From positions 78,922 to 142,921 of the forward strand of contig CBIHOD010000002.1 in assembly GCA_966211815.1 (NCBI GenBank): a stretch of 64,000 nucleotides of DNA, read 5' to 3'. The stretch's first letter is position 1; each line of letters starts with the position of its first letter. The notes beneath the pieces are model-generated. The model was not told where the DNA came from, did no database searches, and worked only from the letters and a program-made list of their open reading frames with translations. Position numbers and translations under genes: made by a program. Shown in pieces: positions 31,890-40,969 of this stretch. This DNA is from JANPCX01 sp966211815. Its GTDB lineage: Bacteria > Pseudomonadota > Gammaproteobacteria > Burkholderiales > Burkholderiaceae_C.

Positions 31890-33062
31890 TCAGAAGGAAT
31901 AGCGCAGGCCGCCGCCGACGGCGAACAGCTTGGCGCCGGTCCCCGGGCTGATGCCGCCGCTGTCGAAGTCGTACTTCGCGCGCTTCTCGTTCTTCAGCTG
32001 CGCCACGAAGCCTTCGAACATGAAGTCCTTGTTGAAGTTGTAGGTGTAGCCGATCACGTAGTTCTTCATGCCGGTGTTGCTGCCGTCGAAGGCGCCGCCG
32101 TTGGCCAGCACGCCCTTGACGTCGCTGGCTTTGCCGAAGCCGCCGAAGACGGCGTGCGGGCCGAAGGCCTGGCGCGCGCCCACCACCCAGCCGTTGCGCT
32201 CCAGTTCGCGGCGCGCGGTGCCGGTGGCGCTGTCGTCGCTCAGCGTCATGCGGTCGTAGGCGACTGAGACCGAGGTGCTGTCCGACGCTTTCAGGCGCAA
32301 GCCGAAGCGCAGCGACTTGTCCTTGGTGTCGTTGGCGGTGGAAGCGTTCAGCGTCTGCTTGTCGTTGCGCAGCTCATAGGCGGCGCGCAGGTCCACGGGG
32401 CCGATCTCGTAGCGCGCCAGCAGGCTCACGCTGCTGTCGTTCAGCTTGGCGCCGGTCGCGACGGCGGAGTTGCTCTTGCCCTCGTTGGCGCCGTAGTAGG
32501 CGCGCAGGGAAAAGCCGCCGAATTTCGCCGATTCGAAACCCAGCGTGTTGTCCATGCGGGTGTTGAACTGCGGCGAGGCCAGGCCGCTGAAGCCGGTCAG
32601 CGCGGCCTGGTCGTCTTGCGGGCCGGCGCCGGAGGCGGAGTAGTCCGCCGTCCCGGAGATCCAGCGCGCCGCGGCGGTCATGCGGCCGAGCTTGACGGTG
32701 CCGACGTCTTTGAAACCCACGCCGACGAAGACGTCCTTGGCGCTGGCCCAGATGCCGCTGGAGGTGCCGCCGTTGGCGTTGTCGACGTTGACGCCGGTGG
32801 TGTACTGGGCCAGGCCCTGGATGCCGTTGCCCAGGTCCAGCGTGCCTTTCACGCCCAGCTCCGAGCTGACGTTGCTCAGCCGGGTGCGCGCGGGCTTGTC
32901 GGTCAGCGGCGACGCGGCGCCGGTGGCAGTGACGGAGTCGGTGGCTTTGATGCTTTCGAATTGGCCGTGGGCGGTGCCGTACAGCACCACGCTGCTCTGC
33001 GCGTGCGCGCACACCGGCGCCAAGGCGGCCAGGCTGATCAGCAAGGGTTGGCGGAATTTCAT
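31890..33062 (-). CDS. Outer-membrane porin (Burkholderiales general porin)
   Basis: 390 aa trimeric porin of the Gram-negative porin family 4 type. Signal peptide MKFRQPLLISLAALAPVCAHA, then the typical first strand SSVVLYGTAHGQFES. Internal family stretches include SELGVKGTLDLGNGIQGLAQ and VKLGRMTAAARWISG. The C-terminal strand ends GGGLRYSF with the terminal Phe required for outer-membrane insertion. Broad passive diffusion of small anions or solutes is expected; specificity cannot be read. A 478-bp intergenic region lies upstream. Confidence 0.92.
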   Translation of the reverse strand: MKFRQPLLISLAALAPVCAHAQSSVVLYGTAHGQFESIKATDSVTATGAASPLTDKPARTRLSNVSSELGVKGTLDLGNGIQGLAQYTTGVNVDNANGGTSSGIWASAKDVFVGVGFKDVGTVKLGRMTAAARWISGTADYSASGAGPQDDQAALTGFSGLASPQFNTRMDNTLGFESAKFGGFSLRAYYGANEGKSNSAVATGAKLNDSSVSLLARYEIGPVDLRAAYELRNDKQTLNASTANDTKDKSLRFGLRLKASDSTSVSVAYDRMTLSDDSATGTARRELERNGWVVGARQAFGPHAVFGGFGKASDVKGVLANGGAFDGSNTGMKNYVIGYTYNFNKDFMFEGFVAQLKNEKRAKYDFDSGGISPGTGAKLFAVGGGLRYSF

Positions 33063-33540
33063 GGGGATCTCCAGAGTGGTTGTGAATGCTTGGAGCCGGC
33101 TTTCGCCGATCCCCGGATCGTTGCGGCGACGGGGACCGGCTCGGGCGGCGACGCCACCGTTTTTGCGTGCCCCCTAGGCGGGCCGGTGACGACGCTGCGA
33201 AGAGTAGATAAGTTTCAAAATAGATTCAAGAAGTGAAAACTATATTCAAGAAGGCGTGGGCGCCGCCGACCCGCGGAAAGGCCTCCGCGGCGCGCCGGGA
33301 TGCCCGCAACCGGGCGGGGCGTGTTTTCACTCGTGCGGCGGGGTGCCGTGCGGGCGCCCGCACGCGCCGGCTTTCAAACCGCTTTCGCGGGACCTCGGTG
33401 CTTTCACTATCGATGGATTCCCTGAGGCCGTCGCGCAACGCGTTGCGGGGCCCCGTTACGGGAACTTTCAACTTTCTTTCAAGGTTTCTTGGTTGAAGCC
33501 GGAATGACAAGCCGCCGGTGCGGGCGCAAGATTCCGACCC
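33063..33540. promoter_or_regulatory. Divergent control region, porin and transporter operon
   Basis: 478 bp without a convincing gene. Two AT-rich patches (33205-33250 and 33467-33495) stand out from GC-rich DNA and probably hold the promoters of the porin (minus) and the two-component/transporter operon (plus). TTTCAA or ATTCAAG occurs several times in them, which may be regulator half-sites. Confidence 0.5.
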
Positions 33541-33936
33541 ATGGCACACCTCCTCTGCACCGACCAACCGAAAGGCGCGATCGCGTCGTGGGCCCAGGTG
33601 TCCTCCCACGAGGCCGGGCAGGAATGCCAGGTGGTCGGCTACACGCTGGCCCTGAGCCGCGTGGAGCAGCAGGCCTTCGACGGGGTGCTGGTCGACTTCG
33701 ATGAGCCCAGCGGCGCGTCGCTGTCGCTGCTGGCCGCGCTGTGGAAGCGCCAGCCCGACGTCCCGGTCTGGCTGGCCACCCGGGTAGGGCGCCGCGCCGA
33801 GCGCCTGTTGGGGGGCTGCGCCCTCGCCGGTCCGGTCCGCCGCGTCCGGTCCGCCGGGGCGGCGGTTTCGCTCCAGGCCATGACTTCGCTCTCGGCCACC
33901 GCCTTGATCGCCTTGCGGCAATGGGTGCGCGAATGA
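33541..33936 (+). CDS. Small protein resembling a degenerate receiver domain
   Basis: 131 aa, unrecognised. The central stretch QQAFDGVLVDFDEPSGASL, followed by WKRQPDVPVWLAT, looks like strands 3 and 4 of a response-regulator receiver domain, with Asp in place near the phosphorylation site, but the acidic N-terminal pocket and the Lys of a true receiver are not evident. The stop overlaps the start of the next response regulator by ATGA, so it is translationally coupled and very likely a real gene of this operon. It might modulate the two-component pair. There is only a weak ribosome binding site. Confidence 0.6.
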   Translation: MAHLLCTDQPKGAIASWAQVSSHEAGQECQVVGYTLALSRVEQQAFDGVLVDFDEPSGASLSLLAALWKRQPDVPVWLATRVGRRAERLLGGCALAGPVRRVRSAGAAVSLQAMTSLSATALIALRQWVRE

Positions 33937-34628
33937 GCGGGCCCGGCATGAGCGTCCTGCTGGTCGAGGACGACCTGGACCTGTCCGAAGCGTTGAGCCA
34001 GGTGCTCAGCTCGCGCGGCTTCGACCTGGTGTGCTGCGCCGACGGGCTGGAGGCGCTCGGCATGGCCAGGCGGCACGGGTTCGACGCCATCGTGCTCGAC
34101 CTCAGCCTGCCCGGCATCGACGGACTGGAGCTGCTGCAGCGCATCCGCGACGACGGCTCCAAGGTGCCCGTGCTGATCGTGACCGCACGCGCCGCGGTGG
34201 GCGAACGCGTGCTCGGCCTGAACACCGGCGCCGACGACTACCTCGCCAAGCCCTTCGACGTGGTCGAACTGGAAGCCCGGCTGCGCGCCCTCATCCGCCG
34301 CAGCCAGGGCGAGGAGGAGCTGCACTGCGGCATGCTGCGCCTGGACCGTGCCAGCGGCGTGTTCTTCAAGGGCCTGCGGCCGCTGGACATGTCGCCGCGG
34401 GAAGCCGCGTTGCTCAAGGCCTTGATGGCCCGCCGCGGCCAGGCGGTGTCCAAGGACGCGCTGCACGAGGCGGTGTTCGGCGCTGCCAACGACGGCGCGG
34501 CCGACGCGATCGAGGTGCTCGTGCACCGGCTGCGCAAGCGCATCGCCGGCGCCTGCGCGGAGTTGATGACGCTGCGCGGCGTGGGCTACCTGCTCATCGA
34601 CGAAGCCGTCATGGGGAAGGCGGACTGA
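33933..34628 (+). CDS. OmpR-family response regulator (TctD-like)
   Basis: 231 aa. The receiver domain begins MSVLLVEDDLDLSEALSQVL (acidic pair ED), with phospho-Asp in DAIVLDLSLPGIDGLELLQ and the conserved Lys in DDYLAKPFDVVELEARLRA. A winged-helix DNA-binding domain follows (MSPREAALLKALM, ALHEAVFG, IEVLVHRLRKRI, LRGVGYLL). The cognate kinase starts 4 bp later. It presumably controls the downstream transporter genes and perhaps the divergent porin. A second ATG at 33948 is an alternative start. Confidence 0.92.
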   Translation: MSGPGMSVLLVEDDLDLSEALSQVLSSRGFDLVCCADGLEALGMARRHGFDAIVLDLSLPGIDGLELLQRIRDDGSKVPVLIVTARAAVGERVLGLNTGADDYLAKPFDVVELEARLRALIRRSQGEEELHCGMLRLDRASGVFFKGLRPLDMSPREAALLKALMARRGQAVSKDALHEAVFGAANDGAADAIEVLVHRLRKRIAGACAELMTLRGVGYLLIDEAVMGKAD

Positions 34629-34632
34629 AACC

Positions 34633-36228
34633 ATGGCCACGCTGCTGTCGGCGCTCTCCTGGCGCAAGTCCATCCTGCGGTTCATGGCGACGGGCGCTTT
34701 CCTGGTCCTGCTCGCGCTGCTGGTGGGCGACGGGTGGCTCAGCTACCGCCACGCGGTGGAGCGGCTCAACCAGCAGCGCGACCGCGCCCTGGTCCGCGCC
34801 ACCGCCGCCTACGCCAGGGCGATGGCCGAAAGGGGCGACGCGCTGGATGGGCTGCCGATGCGCGAACTGCAGGAGGCCACCGGCCTGGGCCAGCCGCCGC
34901 ACCTGCGGTTCCGCGTGGGCGACGAAGCCGGCGGGCTGTTGTTCGGCGAGCCCGACCTGGCCCCGCCGCCGGCCGGCGCCTGGGCCGGCGCGGGCCGGGA
35001 CGGCCAGGCGGTGGCGCTGTACGACGACAAATTCCGCGGCGAAACGGTGCGGGTCTCCGTGACCCGGTTGACGCTGAACCAGGGTTCCCAGTCGTTGCCG
35101 GTGACCGTGCAGGTCATGGAGCCCTATCCCGGCCGGCTGAACGCGCAGGGCGACCTGCTCAGCCAGATCGTCTGGCGCTCGGCAGGGCTGCTGCTGCTGG
35201 CGATGCTCGGCATCGGCGCCGTCCTGCACCTGGCGCTGCAGCCGCTGCGCCGCCTGATGGGCGAGCTGCACAGCCGCCCCGCCGCCGACCACCGCCTGCT
35301 GGCGGACGAGCGGCCCGAGGAACTGGCGCCGCTGGTGCGCACCGTCAACGAGTTGCTGGCGGCGCAGCAGGCTTCGGTCGACCGGCAGCGCAAATTCCTC
35401 TCCGACGCGTCGCACCAGTTGCGCACGCCGCTGGCGGTGCTGCGCACCCAGCTGCAGGGTTTGACCTCCGGCCAGCTCGACCCCCGCGAGACGCTGGCCA
35501 AGATGCTGCGCACCGTGGAGCGCGCCACCGGCCTGGCCAACCAGCTGCTGTCGATGGCCAAGGTCGACCAGCTCGCCCGCCAGGGGGAATGGCAGCCCGT
35601 CGACCTCGAAGCCGCTGCGCGGGAGGTGGCGGTGGAGTTCGCGCCGCTCATGGCGCGCAAGCGCCTGGAGTTCAGCCTGGAATCCAGCCCGCTCGAAATC
35701 CAATCGGACGCATGGTTGCTCGGCGAGCTGCTGCGCAACCTGTTGTCCAACGCCATCCACCATTCCGCCAAGGGCGGCCAGCTCGGCATCGTCGTGCGGC
35801 GCCTGCGCGGCGAGCTGGAGCTGGTGGTTTGGGACCAGGGCGGCGGCGTGGACGAGTCGGTGCGGCAGCGCCTGTTCGAACCCTTTTCCGCCTCGAAGGG
35901 CGGCACCGGCATCGGCCTGGGGTTGTCGATCTGCCGGCAGATCGCCGAATCGATGAACGCCAGCGTCGACCTGTTCAACCGCGTCGAGGCGGGCCGCGTG
36001 GTCGGCGTGGACGCGGTGGTGCGATGGCCCCATTCGATGAGCGCCGAGGGCGAAGGCGGCGCGCCGGCGCGGGCCGTCGGCCAGGGCGGCGCCGCGGGCG
36101 GGCATTCCCACATGGCGGCCGCCGCCACCGGGCGCGCCGGCGGCTTCATCCCGCGGCGGACGGCCCTGGTGCTGCCGTTCCCCGGCCCGTCCTACGGCGC
36201 GTCTGCGCCATCGGGGCGCCTGTCATGA
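34633..36228 (+). CDS. Sensor histidine kinase with periplasmic sensor domain
   Basis: 531 aa membrane kinase of the TctE/QseC group. First membrane helix FMATGAFLVLLALLVG, a periplasmic region of about 140 residues (2CSK_N-like), then second helix GLLLLAMLGIGAVLHLAL. The phospho-acceptor box is RKFLSDASHQLRTPLAVLR; the ATP-binding domain has NLLSNAIHHSAKGG (N box), VWDQGGGVD and KGGTGIGLGLSICRQ. An unusual Gly/Ala/Pro-rich C-terminal tail of about 60 residues follows, reading straight into the overlapping ATPase start (ATGA). The ligand could be what the neighbouring transporter imports. Confidence 0.92.
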   Translation: MATLLSALSWRKSILRFMATGAFLVLLALLVGDGWLSYRHAVERLNQQRDRALVRATAAYARAMAERGDALDGLPMRELQEATGLGQPPHLRFRVGDEAGGLLFGEPDLAPPPAGAWAGAGRDGQAVALYDDKFRGETVRVSVTRLTLNQGSQSLPVTVQVMEPYPGRLNAQGDLLSQIVWRSAGLLLLAMLGIGAVLHLALQPLRRLMGELHSRPAADHRLLADERPEELAPLVRTVNELLAAQQASVDRQRKFLSDASHQLRTPLAVLRTQLQGLTSGQLDPRETLAKMLRTVERATGLANQLLSMAKVDQLARQGEWQPVDLEAAAREVAVEFAPLMARKRLEFSLESSPLEIQSDAWLLGELLRNLLSNAIHHSAKGGQLGIVVRRLRGELELVVWDQGGGVDESVRQRLFEPFSASKGGTGIGLGLSICRQIAESMNASVDLFNRVEAGRVVGVDAVVRWPHSMSAEGEGGAPARAVGQGGAAGGHSHMAAAATGRAGGFIPRRTALVLPFPGPSYGASAPSGRLS

Positions 36229-37376
36229 CGCGGCCGGCCTCGCCACAACCCGCGGCGCCGCTCGCCGCGCCGGAGGCCCCCGCGGTCGAACTGCGCGGCG
36301 TGGGCAAGTCCTATGGGGACGGCCCGCAGGTGCTGGACAGCGTCGACCTGCAGGTCGCCCCGGGCAGCCTGACCACGCTGCTCGGTCCCTCCGGCTGCGG
36401 CAAATCCACGCTTTTGCGCCTGGTGGCCGGCCTGGAAGCGCCGTCGTGCGGCGAAGTGTGGATCGACGGCCGGCCTGCCGGCGGCCTCGGGCCCGGCGAC
36501 CGGTCGGTCAGCCTCGTCTTCCAGAACCATGCGCTGTTCCCCCACCTCGACGTGCTGGGCAATGTGGGCTTCGGCCTGGAGGCGGCCGGCCTGCCGGCAG
36601 CGCGGCGGCGCGAGCGCGCTTTGGCCGCCCTGGCGCTGGTGGGGCTGGGCGAGCTGTGGGACAGGGCGCCGCACGCGCTGTCCGGCGGGCAGCAGCAGCG
36701 CGTCGCGCTGGCCCGCGCGCTGGCGATCGAGCCCCGGGTGCTGCTGCTGGACGAACCCCTGTCCAACCTGGACGCCCGGCTGCGCCGCCAGATGCGGGAA
36801 GAGATCCGCGGCCTGCAGCAACGCCTGGGGTTGACCGTTCTCTACGTCACCCACGACCAGGCGGAAGCGCTGGCGGTGAGCGACCGGATCGTCGTGATGG
36901 ACGGCGGCCGCGTGCGCCAGTCCGGCACCCCGCGCGAGATCTACGACCACCCGCTGGACGCCCAGGTCGCGGGCTTCATGGGCGACGCGCTCTTGCTGGA
37001 GGCCGAACGCCTGCCCGACGGCCGCCTGCGCGTGGCCGGGCACATCGTCGCGGCCAGCGCGATGCCGTCGCTGGAGCCCCGGGCGGGGTCGCTGCGGCTG
37101 ATGGTCAGGCCCGAAGCCTGGCAGCTGTCGCCTGCTTCGGGCCGGGGCCTGCCGGGCAAGGTCCTGCGCCGCGCCTACCTCGGCCGGGCGACCGAATACC
37201 TGGTGGAGGTGGCGTGGGGCGAACTGTGGGTGCTGGCCTGGGGCGCGAGCGCGCCCCTGCGCGCCGGCTCGCCGGTGAGCCTGAGCCTGCGGCGCAGCGG
37301 CGTGGAAGTGCTCGCCTTCTCCCCCGCGGCCGGCGCCGAGCCGGCCCCTCGCCTGCGCGCCGGAGGCTCCGCGTGA
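36225..37376 (+). CDS. ABC transporter ATP-binding protein (first copy)
   Basis: 383 aa ATPase of the Fe(III)/spermidine/phosphonate/AfuC group. Walker A LLGPSGCGKSTLLRL, signature HALSGGQQQRVALARAL, Walker B LLLDEPLSNLD, switch LYVTHDQAEALAVS, and a C-terminal TOBE-like regulatory domain. Its start overlaps the kinase stop. It is a paralogue of the ATPase at 40970-42016 in the same operon, so the transporter has two candidate ATPases; they may form a heterodimer or one may be spare. Confidence 0.9.
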   Translation: MTRPASPQPAAPLAAPEAPAVELRGVGKSYGDGPQVLDSVDLQVAPGSLTTLLGPSGCGKSTLLRLVAGLEAPSCGEVWIDGRPAGGLGPGDRSVSLVFQNHALFPHLDVLGNVGFGLEAAGLPAARRRERALAALALVGLGELWDRAPHALSGGQQQRVALARALAIEPRVLLLDEPLSNLDARLRRQMREEIRGLQQRLGLTVLYVTHDQAEALAVSDRIVVMDGGRVRQSGTPREIYDHPLDAQVAGFMGDALLLEAERLPDGRLRVAGHIVAASAMPSLEPRAGSLRLMVRPEAWQLSPASGRGLPGKVLRRAYLGRATEYLVEVAWGELWVLAWGASAPLRAGSPVSLSLRRSGVEVLAFSPAAGAEPAPRLRAGGSA

Positions 37377-37509
37377 AGCCGCCCCGCGCCCCCCAGTTCC
37401 CGATGAGCCAGACCCGTGTGTGGGGACCCGGTCCCGCGGTTGCGGACGCGAAAGCCGGTGTTCCCTTCCCCCCAACGTGCCCGAGCGGCACACCGATGGA
37501 GACAATGCC

Positions 37510-38532
37510 ATGAAGTTCAACCGTTACTGGGCCGCCGCCGCGTTGGCGATGGGCCTTTCCGCCGCGCATGCCCAGGACAACGAGCTCAACCTCATCTGTT
37601 CGGTCCAGGCCGAATGGTGCAACCTGATCCAGACCACCTTCGCCAAAACCAGCGGCATCAAGGTGAACATGACGATGAAGGGCTCGGGCGAGTCGCTCGC
37701 GCAGATCCTGGCCGAGCGCGCCAACCCCAAGACCGACGTCTGGTTCGGCGGCACTGGCGACCCGCACATGCTGGCGGCCGAGCAGAACCTGACGCTGGAG
37801 TACAAGTCGCCTTCGCTGCCCCAGCTCTACCCCTGGGCCCAGAAGCAGGCCGAGCAGGCCGGCTACAAGACGGTCGGCGTCTACCTCGGGCCGCTGGGCT
37901 TCGGCTACAACACCGAGCTGCTGGCCAAGAAGAAACTGCCGGTGCCCAAGACCTGGGCCGACTTGCTCAAGCCCGAATACAAGGGCGAGATCCAGGTCGC
38001 CGACCCGCGCGCCAGCGGCACGGCCTACACGATGATCGCCACCCTGGTGCAGTTGATGGGCGAGAACAAGGCCTACGAGTACCTGGCCGAGCTGCACAAG
38101 AACGTCAGCACCTACCCGCGCTCCGGCACCGGCCCGATCAAGGCGGTGGCGCGCGGCGAGGCCTCGGTGTCGATCAGCTTCATCCACGACGGCCCGGGCG
38201 AGAAGGCCCAGGGCTTCCCGATCGAGACCGTCACCCCGAGCGACGGCACCGGTGCGGAGATCGGCTCGATGTCCATCGTCAAGGGCGCCCGCAACCTGGA
38301 GAACGCCAAGAAGTTCTACGAATGGGCGCTGACACCGGGCGCTCAGCAGTTCGCCGTCCTCGGCAAGCAGTTCCAGCTGCCGTCGAACAAGGCCACGCCG
38401 GTGGACCCGCGCGTGCCCGATTTCAAGAAGATCAAGCTGATCGACTATGACTACGCCAAGTACGGCTCGGCGGCCATCCGGCGGCAGTTGATCCTGAACT
38501 GGGAGCGCAAGGCTTTCAACCAGCCGAAGTGA
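37510..38532 (+). CDS. AfuA-like periplasmic substrate-binding protein
   Basis: 340 aa, ABC family 1 binding protein of the type often annotated as iron-binding. The signal peptide is cut after AAHA-Q at about residue 21 (start ATG 37510; GGAG nearby). Phosphate-loop-like Gly/Ser/Thr patches occur (FGGTGDP, DPRASGTAY, RSGTGPI). Counting from the mature start, FIHDGPGE places His205 and Asp206, and GAEIGS places Glu229. As I recall, H205, D206 and E229 bind the sugar in AfuA, the hexose-phosphate receptor of Actinobacillus. I see no paired Tyr of ferric-binding FbpA. The genes tal, pgi and zwf lie close by. Hexose or other organophosphate uptake is thus favoured over iron. Confidence 0.8.
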   Translation: MKFNRYWAAAALAMGLSAAHAQDNELNLICSVQAEWCNLIQTTFAKTSGIKVNMTMKGSGESLAQILAERANPKTDVWFGGTGDPHMLAAEQNLTLEYKSPSLPQLYPWAQKQAEQAGYKTVGVYLGPLGFGYNTELLAKKKLPVPKTWADLLKPEYKGEIQVADPRASGTAYTMIATLVQLMGENKAYEYLAELHKNVSTYPRSGTGPIKAVARGEASVSISFIHDGPGEKAQGFPIETVTPSDGTGAEIGSMSIVKGARNLENAKKFYEWALTPGAQQFAVLGKQFQLPSNKATPVDPRVPDFKKIKLIDYDYAKYGSAAIRRQLILNWERKAFNQPK

Positions 38533-38721
38533 CGCTGCGCGGGCGGACGGCCGCGCCGCCCGCCGCAGACCGCCCCGGCGCCCGTGGAACCTGCGCCGCT
38601 GCCCCTGGCAGCGCGCCGGGCCGACCATCGCCTGTTGTTTTTGGAGGCGCTTTCCCATGAAACGGATCCCCGCCCCGGCCGCCACTCCCACCACTCTTAC
38701 CTAGACAGAACGGCCAGACCC

Positions 38722-40926
38722 ATGCTCGTCCGATTCACTGAACGCACCCAGCGCGCCATCTACGGCTGGGTCCTGCTGGGGTTCGCCGCCTACGTGGTGC
38801 TGCCCTGGTACTTCCTGCAGCGCGGCTCGCTGGCGTCTTCGCTGCCCAACCTCTTCGCCGGCCAGGCCACGGCCAACGGCCTGACCCAGGCCGCGGTGCA
38901 CGGCCGCGTCTGGCTGTGGAGCGGCGTCGCCGGCCTGCTGATCGCCGGCTTCGGCGCGCTGCTGCCCGCCGGGCGGCGCCAGGGCAGGGTGCTGGTCGCC
39001 GGCGCGGTGGCGGGTCTGGCAGGGCTCGGCGTCAGCGGCTTCACCATCGGCGCCGCGGGCTGGTCGCACGAATGGCTGAACCGCGCCTTCGGCGCACTGC
39101 CGCAAGGCCAGTACGGCGTCGGCTGGGGCGGCTTCGTCGTCACCGTCTGCCTGGTGATGCTGCTGGGCGCCGGCCTGGCGCGGCTGGGCTATTTCAGGCG
39201 CGACGTGTTCGTCTCCGCCACCGTGATCGGGTGCGGCGCGCTGCTGGCGCTGTTCGTGGTGTTCCCGGTGGGCAAATCGCTGCTCGCGGCCTTCTACACC
39301 GAAGAGGGCGCCTTCATGCTCGGCGCCGCCTGGGAGCGCGTGGGGACGGGCCGCGTCTGGGGCGTGGGCTGCCTGGCGGGCCGCGGCGGCTGCGGCGTGG
39401 CCTGGAACACGCTGTACCTGGCCTTGCTCACCGCGGCCGGCACCACCGTGCTGGGCACCTTGATCGCACTGATGGCCGAGCGCGGGTCCAAGCGCGTCGC
39501 CAAGCCCCTGAACGCGCTGGCCATGCTGCCGATCATCACGCCGCCTTTCGTCGTGGGCCTGGGCCTGATCCTTCTCTTCGGCCGCGCAGGCATCGTCAAC
39601 CAGCTGCTGGAGTGGGCCTTCGGCGTGCAGCCCACGCGCTGGTTCTACGGTGTCTTCGGCGTGTGGCTGGCCCAGCTCTTCGCCTTCACGCCGATCGCTT
39701 TCATGATCATGCGCGGCGTGGTGCAGGGCATCAGCCCGTCGCTGGAGGAGGCGGCGCAGACCTTGCGCGCCAGCCGCATGAAAACCTTCATGACGGTGAC
39801 GCTGCCCCTGCTCAAGCCGGGCCTGGCCAACGCCTTCCTGGTGGGATTCATCGAAAGCATCGCCGACTTCGGCAACCCCATCATCCTCGGCGGGTCGTTC
39901 TCGGTGCTGTCGACCGAGATCTTCTTCGCCATCGTCGGCGCCTCGCTCGACCAGGGGATGGCCGCGGCGTTGGCGCTCATCCTCACCGCCTTCGCCCTGA
40001 CGGTGTTCTTCGTGCAGCGCAAGCTGCTGGGCAACACCAGCTTCACCACCGTGTCCGGCAAGGGCGACGCCGGCGTGCCGATGGAGCTGCCCGCGCCGGT
40101 GCGGCGTCTGTGCAACTGGGTGGCCGGGCCCTGGCTAGGCTTCACCGTGGTGGTGTACCTCTTCGCCTTCGCCGGCGGCTTCGTCAAGACCTGGGGGCGC
40201 GACTACACGCCCACGCTGGCCCATTTCAAGACCGCCTTCGACCTGCAGATGGGCGACCACGGCCTGGTCTGGGCGGGCACGGCCTGGGGCTCGCTGTTCA
40301 ACACCATCAGCCTGTCGGCGATGGCCGCGCCGGTGTGCGCCGTCATCGGGCTGTTGATCGCGTGGCTGCTGGCGCGCACCGAGTTCCGGGGCAAGGCCAC
40401 CTTCGAGTTCTCGGCGCTGCTGACCTTCGCGATACCGGGCACGGTGCTGGGCGTGAGCTACATCCTGGCCTTCAACGTGCCGCCGGTGGAGCTAACCGGC
40501 ACCGGGCTGATCATCGTGCTGTGCTTCGTCTTCCGCAACCTGCCGGTGGGCGTGCGCGCCGGCACGGCGGCTTTCAAACAGCTGGACCGCTCGCTCGACG
40601 AGGCCTCGGTGATGCTGCGCGCCAGCAGCCTGACCACGCTGCGCCGCGTCGTGCTGCCGCTGCTCAAGCCGGCGCTGGTGGCCGCCCTGGTCTACAGCTT
40701 CGTGCGCTCGATGACCACGGTGTCGGCGGTGATCTTCCTCGTCACCGCCGAATACGAGCTGGCCACGACCTACATCATCGGCCGCGTCGGCAACGGCGAC
40801 TACGGCGTCGCGCTGGCCTACTGCACGGTGCTGATCCTGCTCATGTCGCTGGCCACCGCCGCCATCCAGTTCTTCGTCGGCGAACGCAAGCTGGGCCGCC
40901 GCAAGGCCGCCGGCGCGCGCAAGTGA
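38722..40926 (+). CDS. Fused ABC permease (AfuB-like)
   Basis: 734 aa from ATG 38722, two permease halves fused in one chain. Each half has the EAA loop that touches the ATPase: SLEEAAQTLRASRMKTFMTV near residue 345 and LDEASVMLRASSLTTLRRVV near residue 630. About twelve membrane helices are expected (for example LLTFAIPGTVLGVSYILAF). A single fused permease is the AfuB/FbpB layout. The gene follows the binding protein by 189 bp and precedes the second ATPase by 43 bp. Confidence 0.9.
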   Translation: MLVRFTERTQRAIYGWVLLGFAAYVVLPWYFLQRGSLASSLPNLFAGQATANGLTQAAVHGRVWLWSGVAGLLIAGFGALLPAGRRQGRVLVAGAVAGLAGLGVSGFTIGAAGWSHEWLNRAFGALPQGQYGVGWGGFVVTVCLVMLLGAGLARLGYFRRDVFVSATVIGCGALLALFVVFPVGKSLLAAFYTEEGAFMLGAAWERVGTGRVWGVGCLAGRGGCGVAWNTLYLALLTAAGTTVLGTLIALMAERGSKRVAKPLNALAMLPIITPPFVVGLGLILLFGRAGIVNQLLEWAFGVQPTRWFYGVFGVWLAQLFAFTPIAFMIMRGVVQGISPSLEEAAQTLRASRMKTFMTVTLPLLKPGLANAFLVGFIESIADFGNPIILGGSFSVLSTEIFFAIVGASLDQGMAAALALILTAFALTVFFVQRKLLGNTSFTTVSGKGDAGVPMELPAPVRRLCNWVAGPWLGFTVVVYLFAFAGGFVKTWGRDYTPTLAHFKTAFDLQMGDHGLVWAGTAWGSLFNTISLSAMAAPVCAVIGLLIAWLLARTEFRGKATFEFSALLTFAIPGTVLGVSYILAFNVPPVELTGTGLIIVLCFVFRNLPVGVRAGTAAFKQLDRSLDEASVMLRASSLTTLRRVVLPLLKPALVAALVYSFVRSMTTVSAVIFLVTAEYELATTYIIGRVGNGDYGVALAYCTVLILLMSLATAAIQFFVGERKLGRRKAAGARK

Positions 40927-40969
40927 CGCCCCGCCGCACGCCACCGATTTCTCACAAGGAAAAGCCAAC

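Noticed and set aside
33233..33496. 87-codon frame upstream of the transporter operon
   Set aside because: Arg/Ala-rich with no start signal; it lies over the AT-rich promoter patches.
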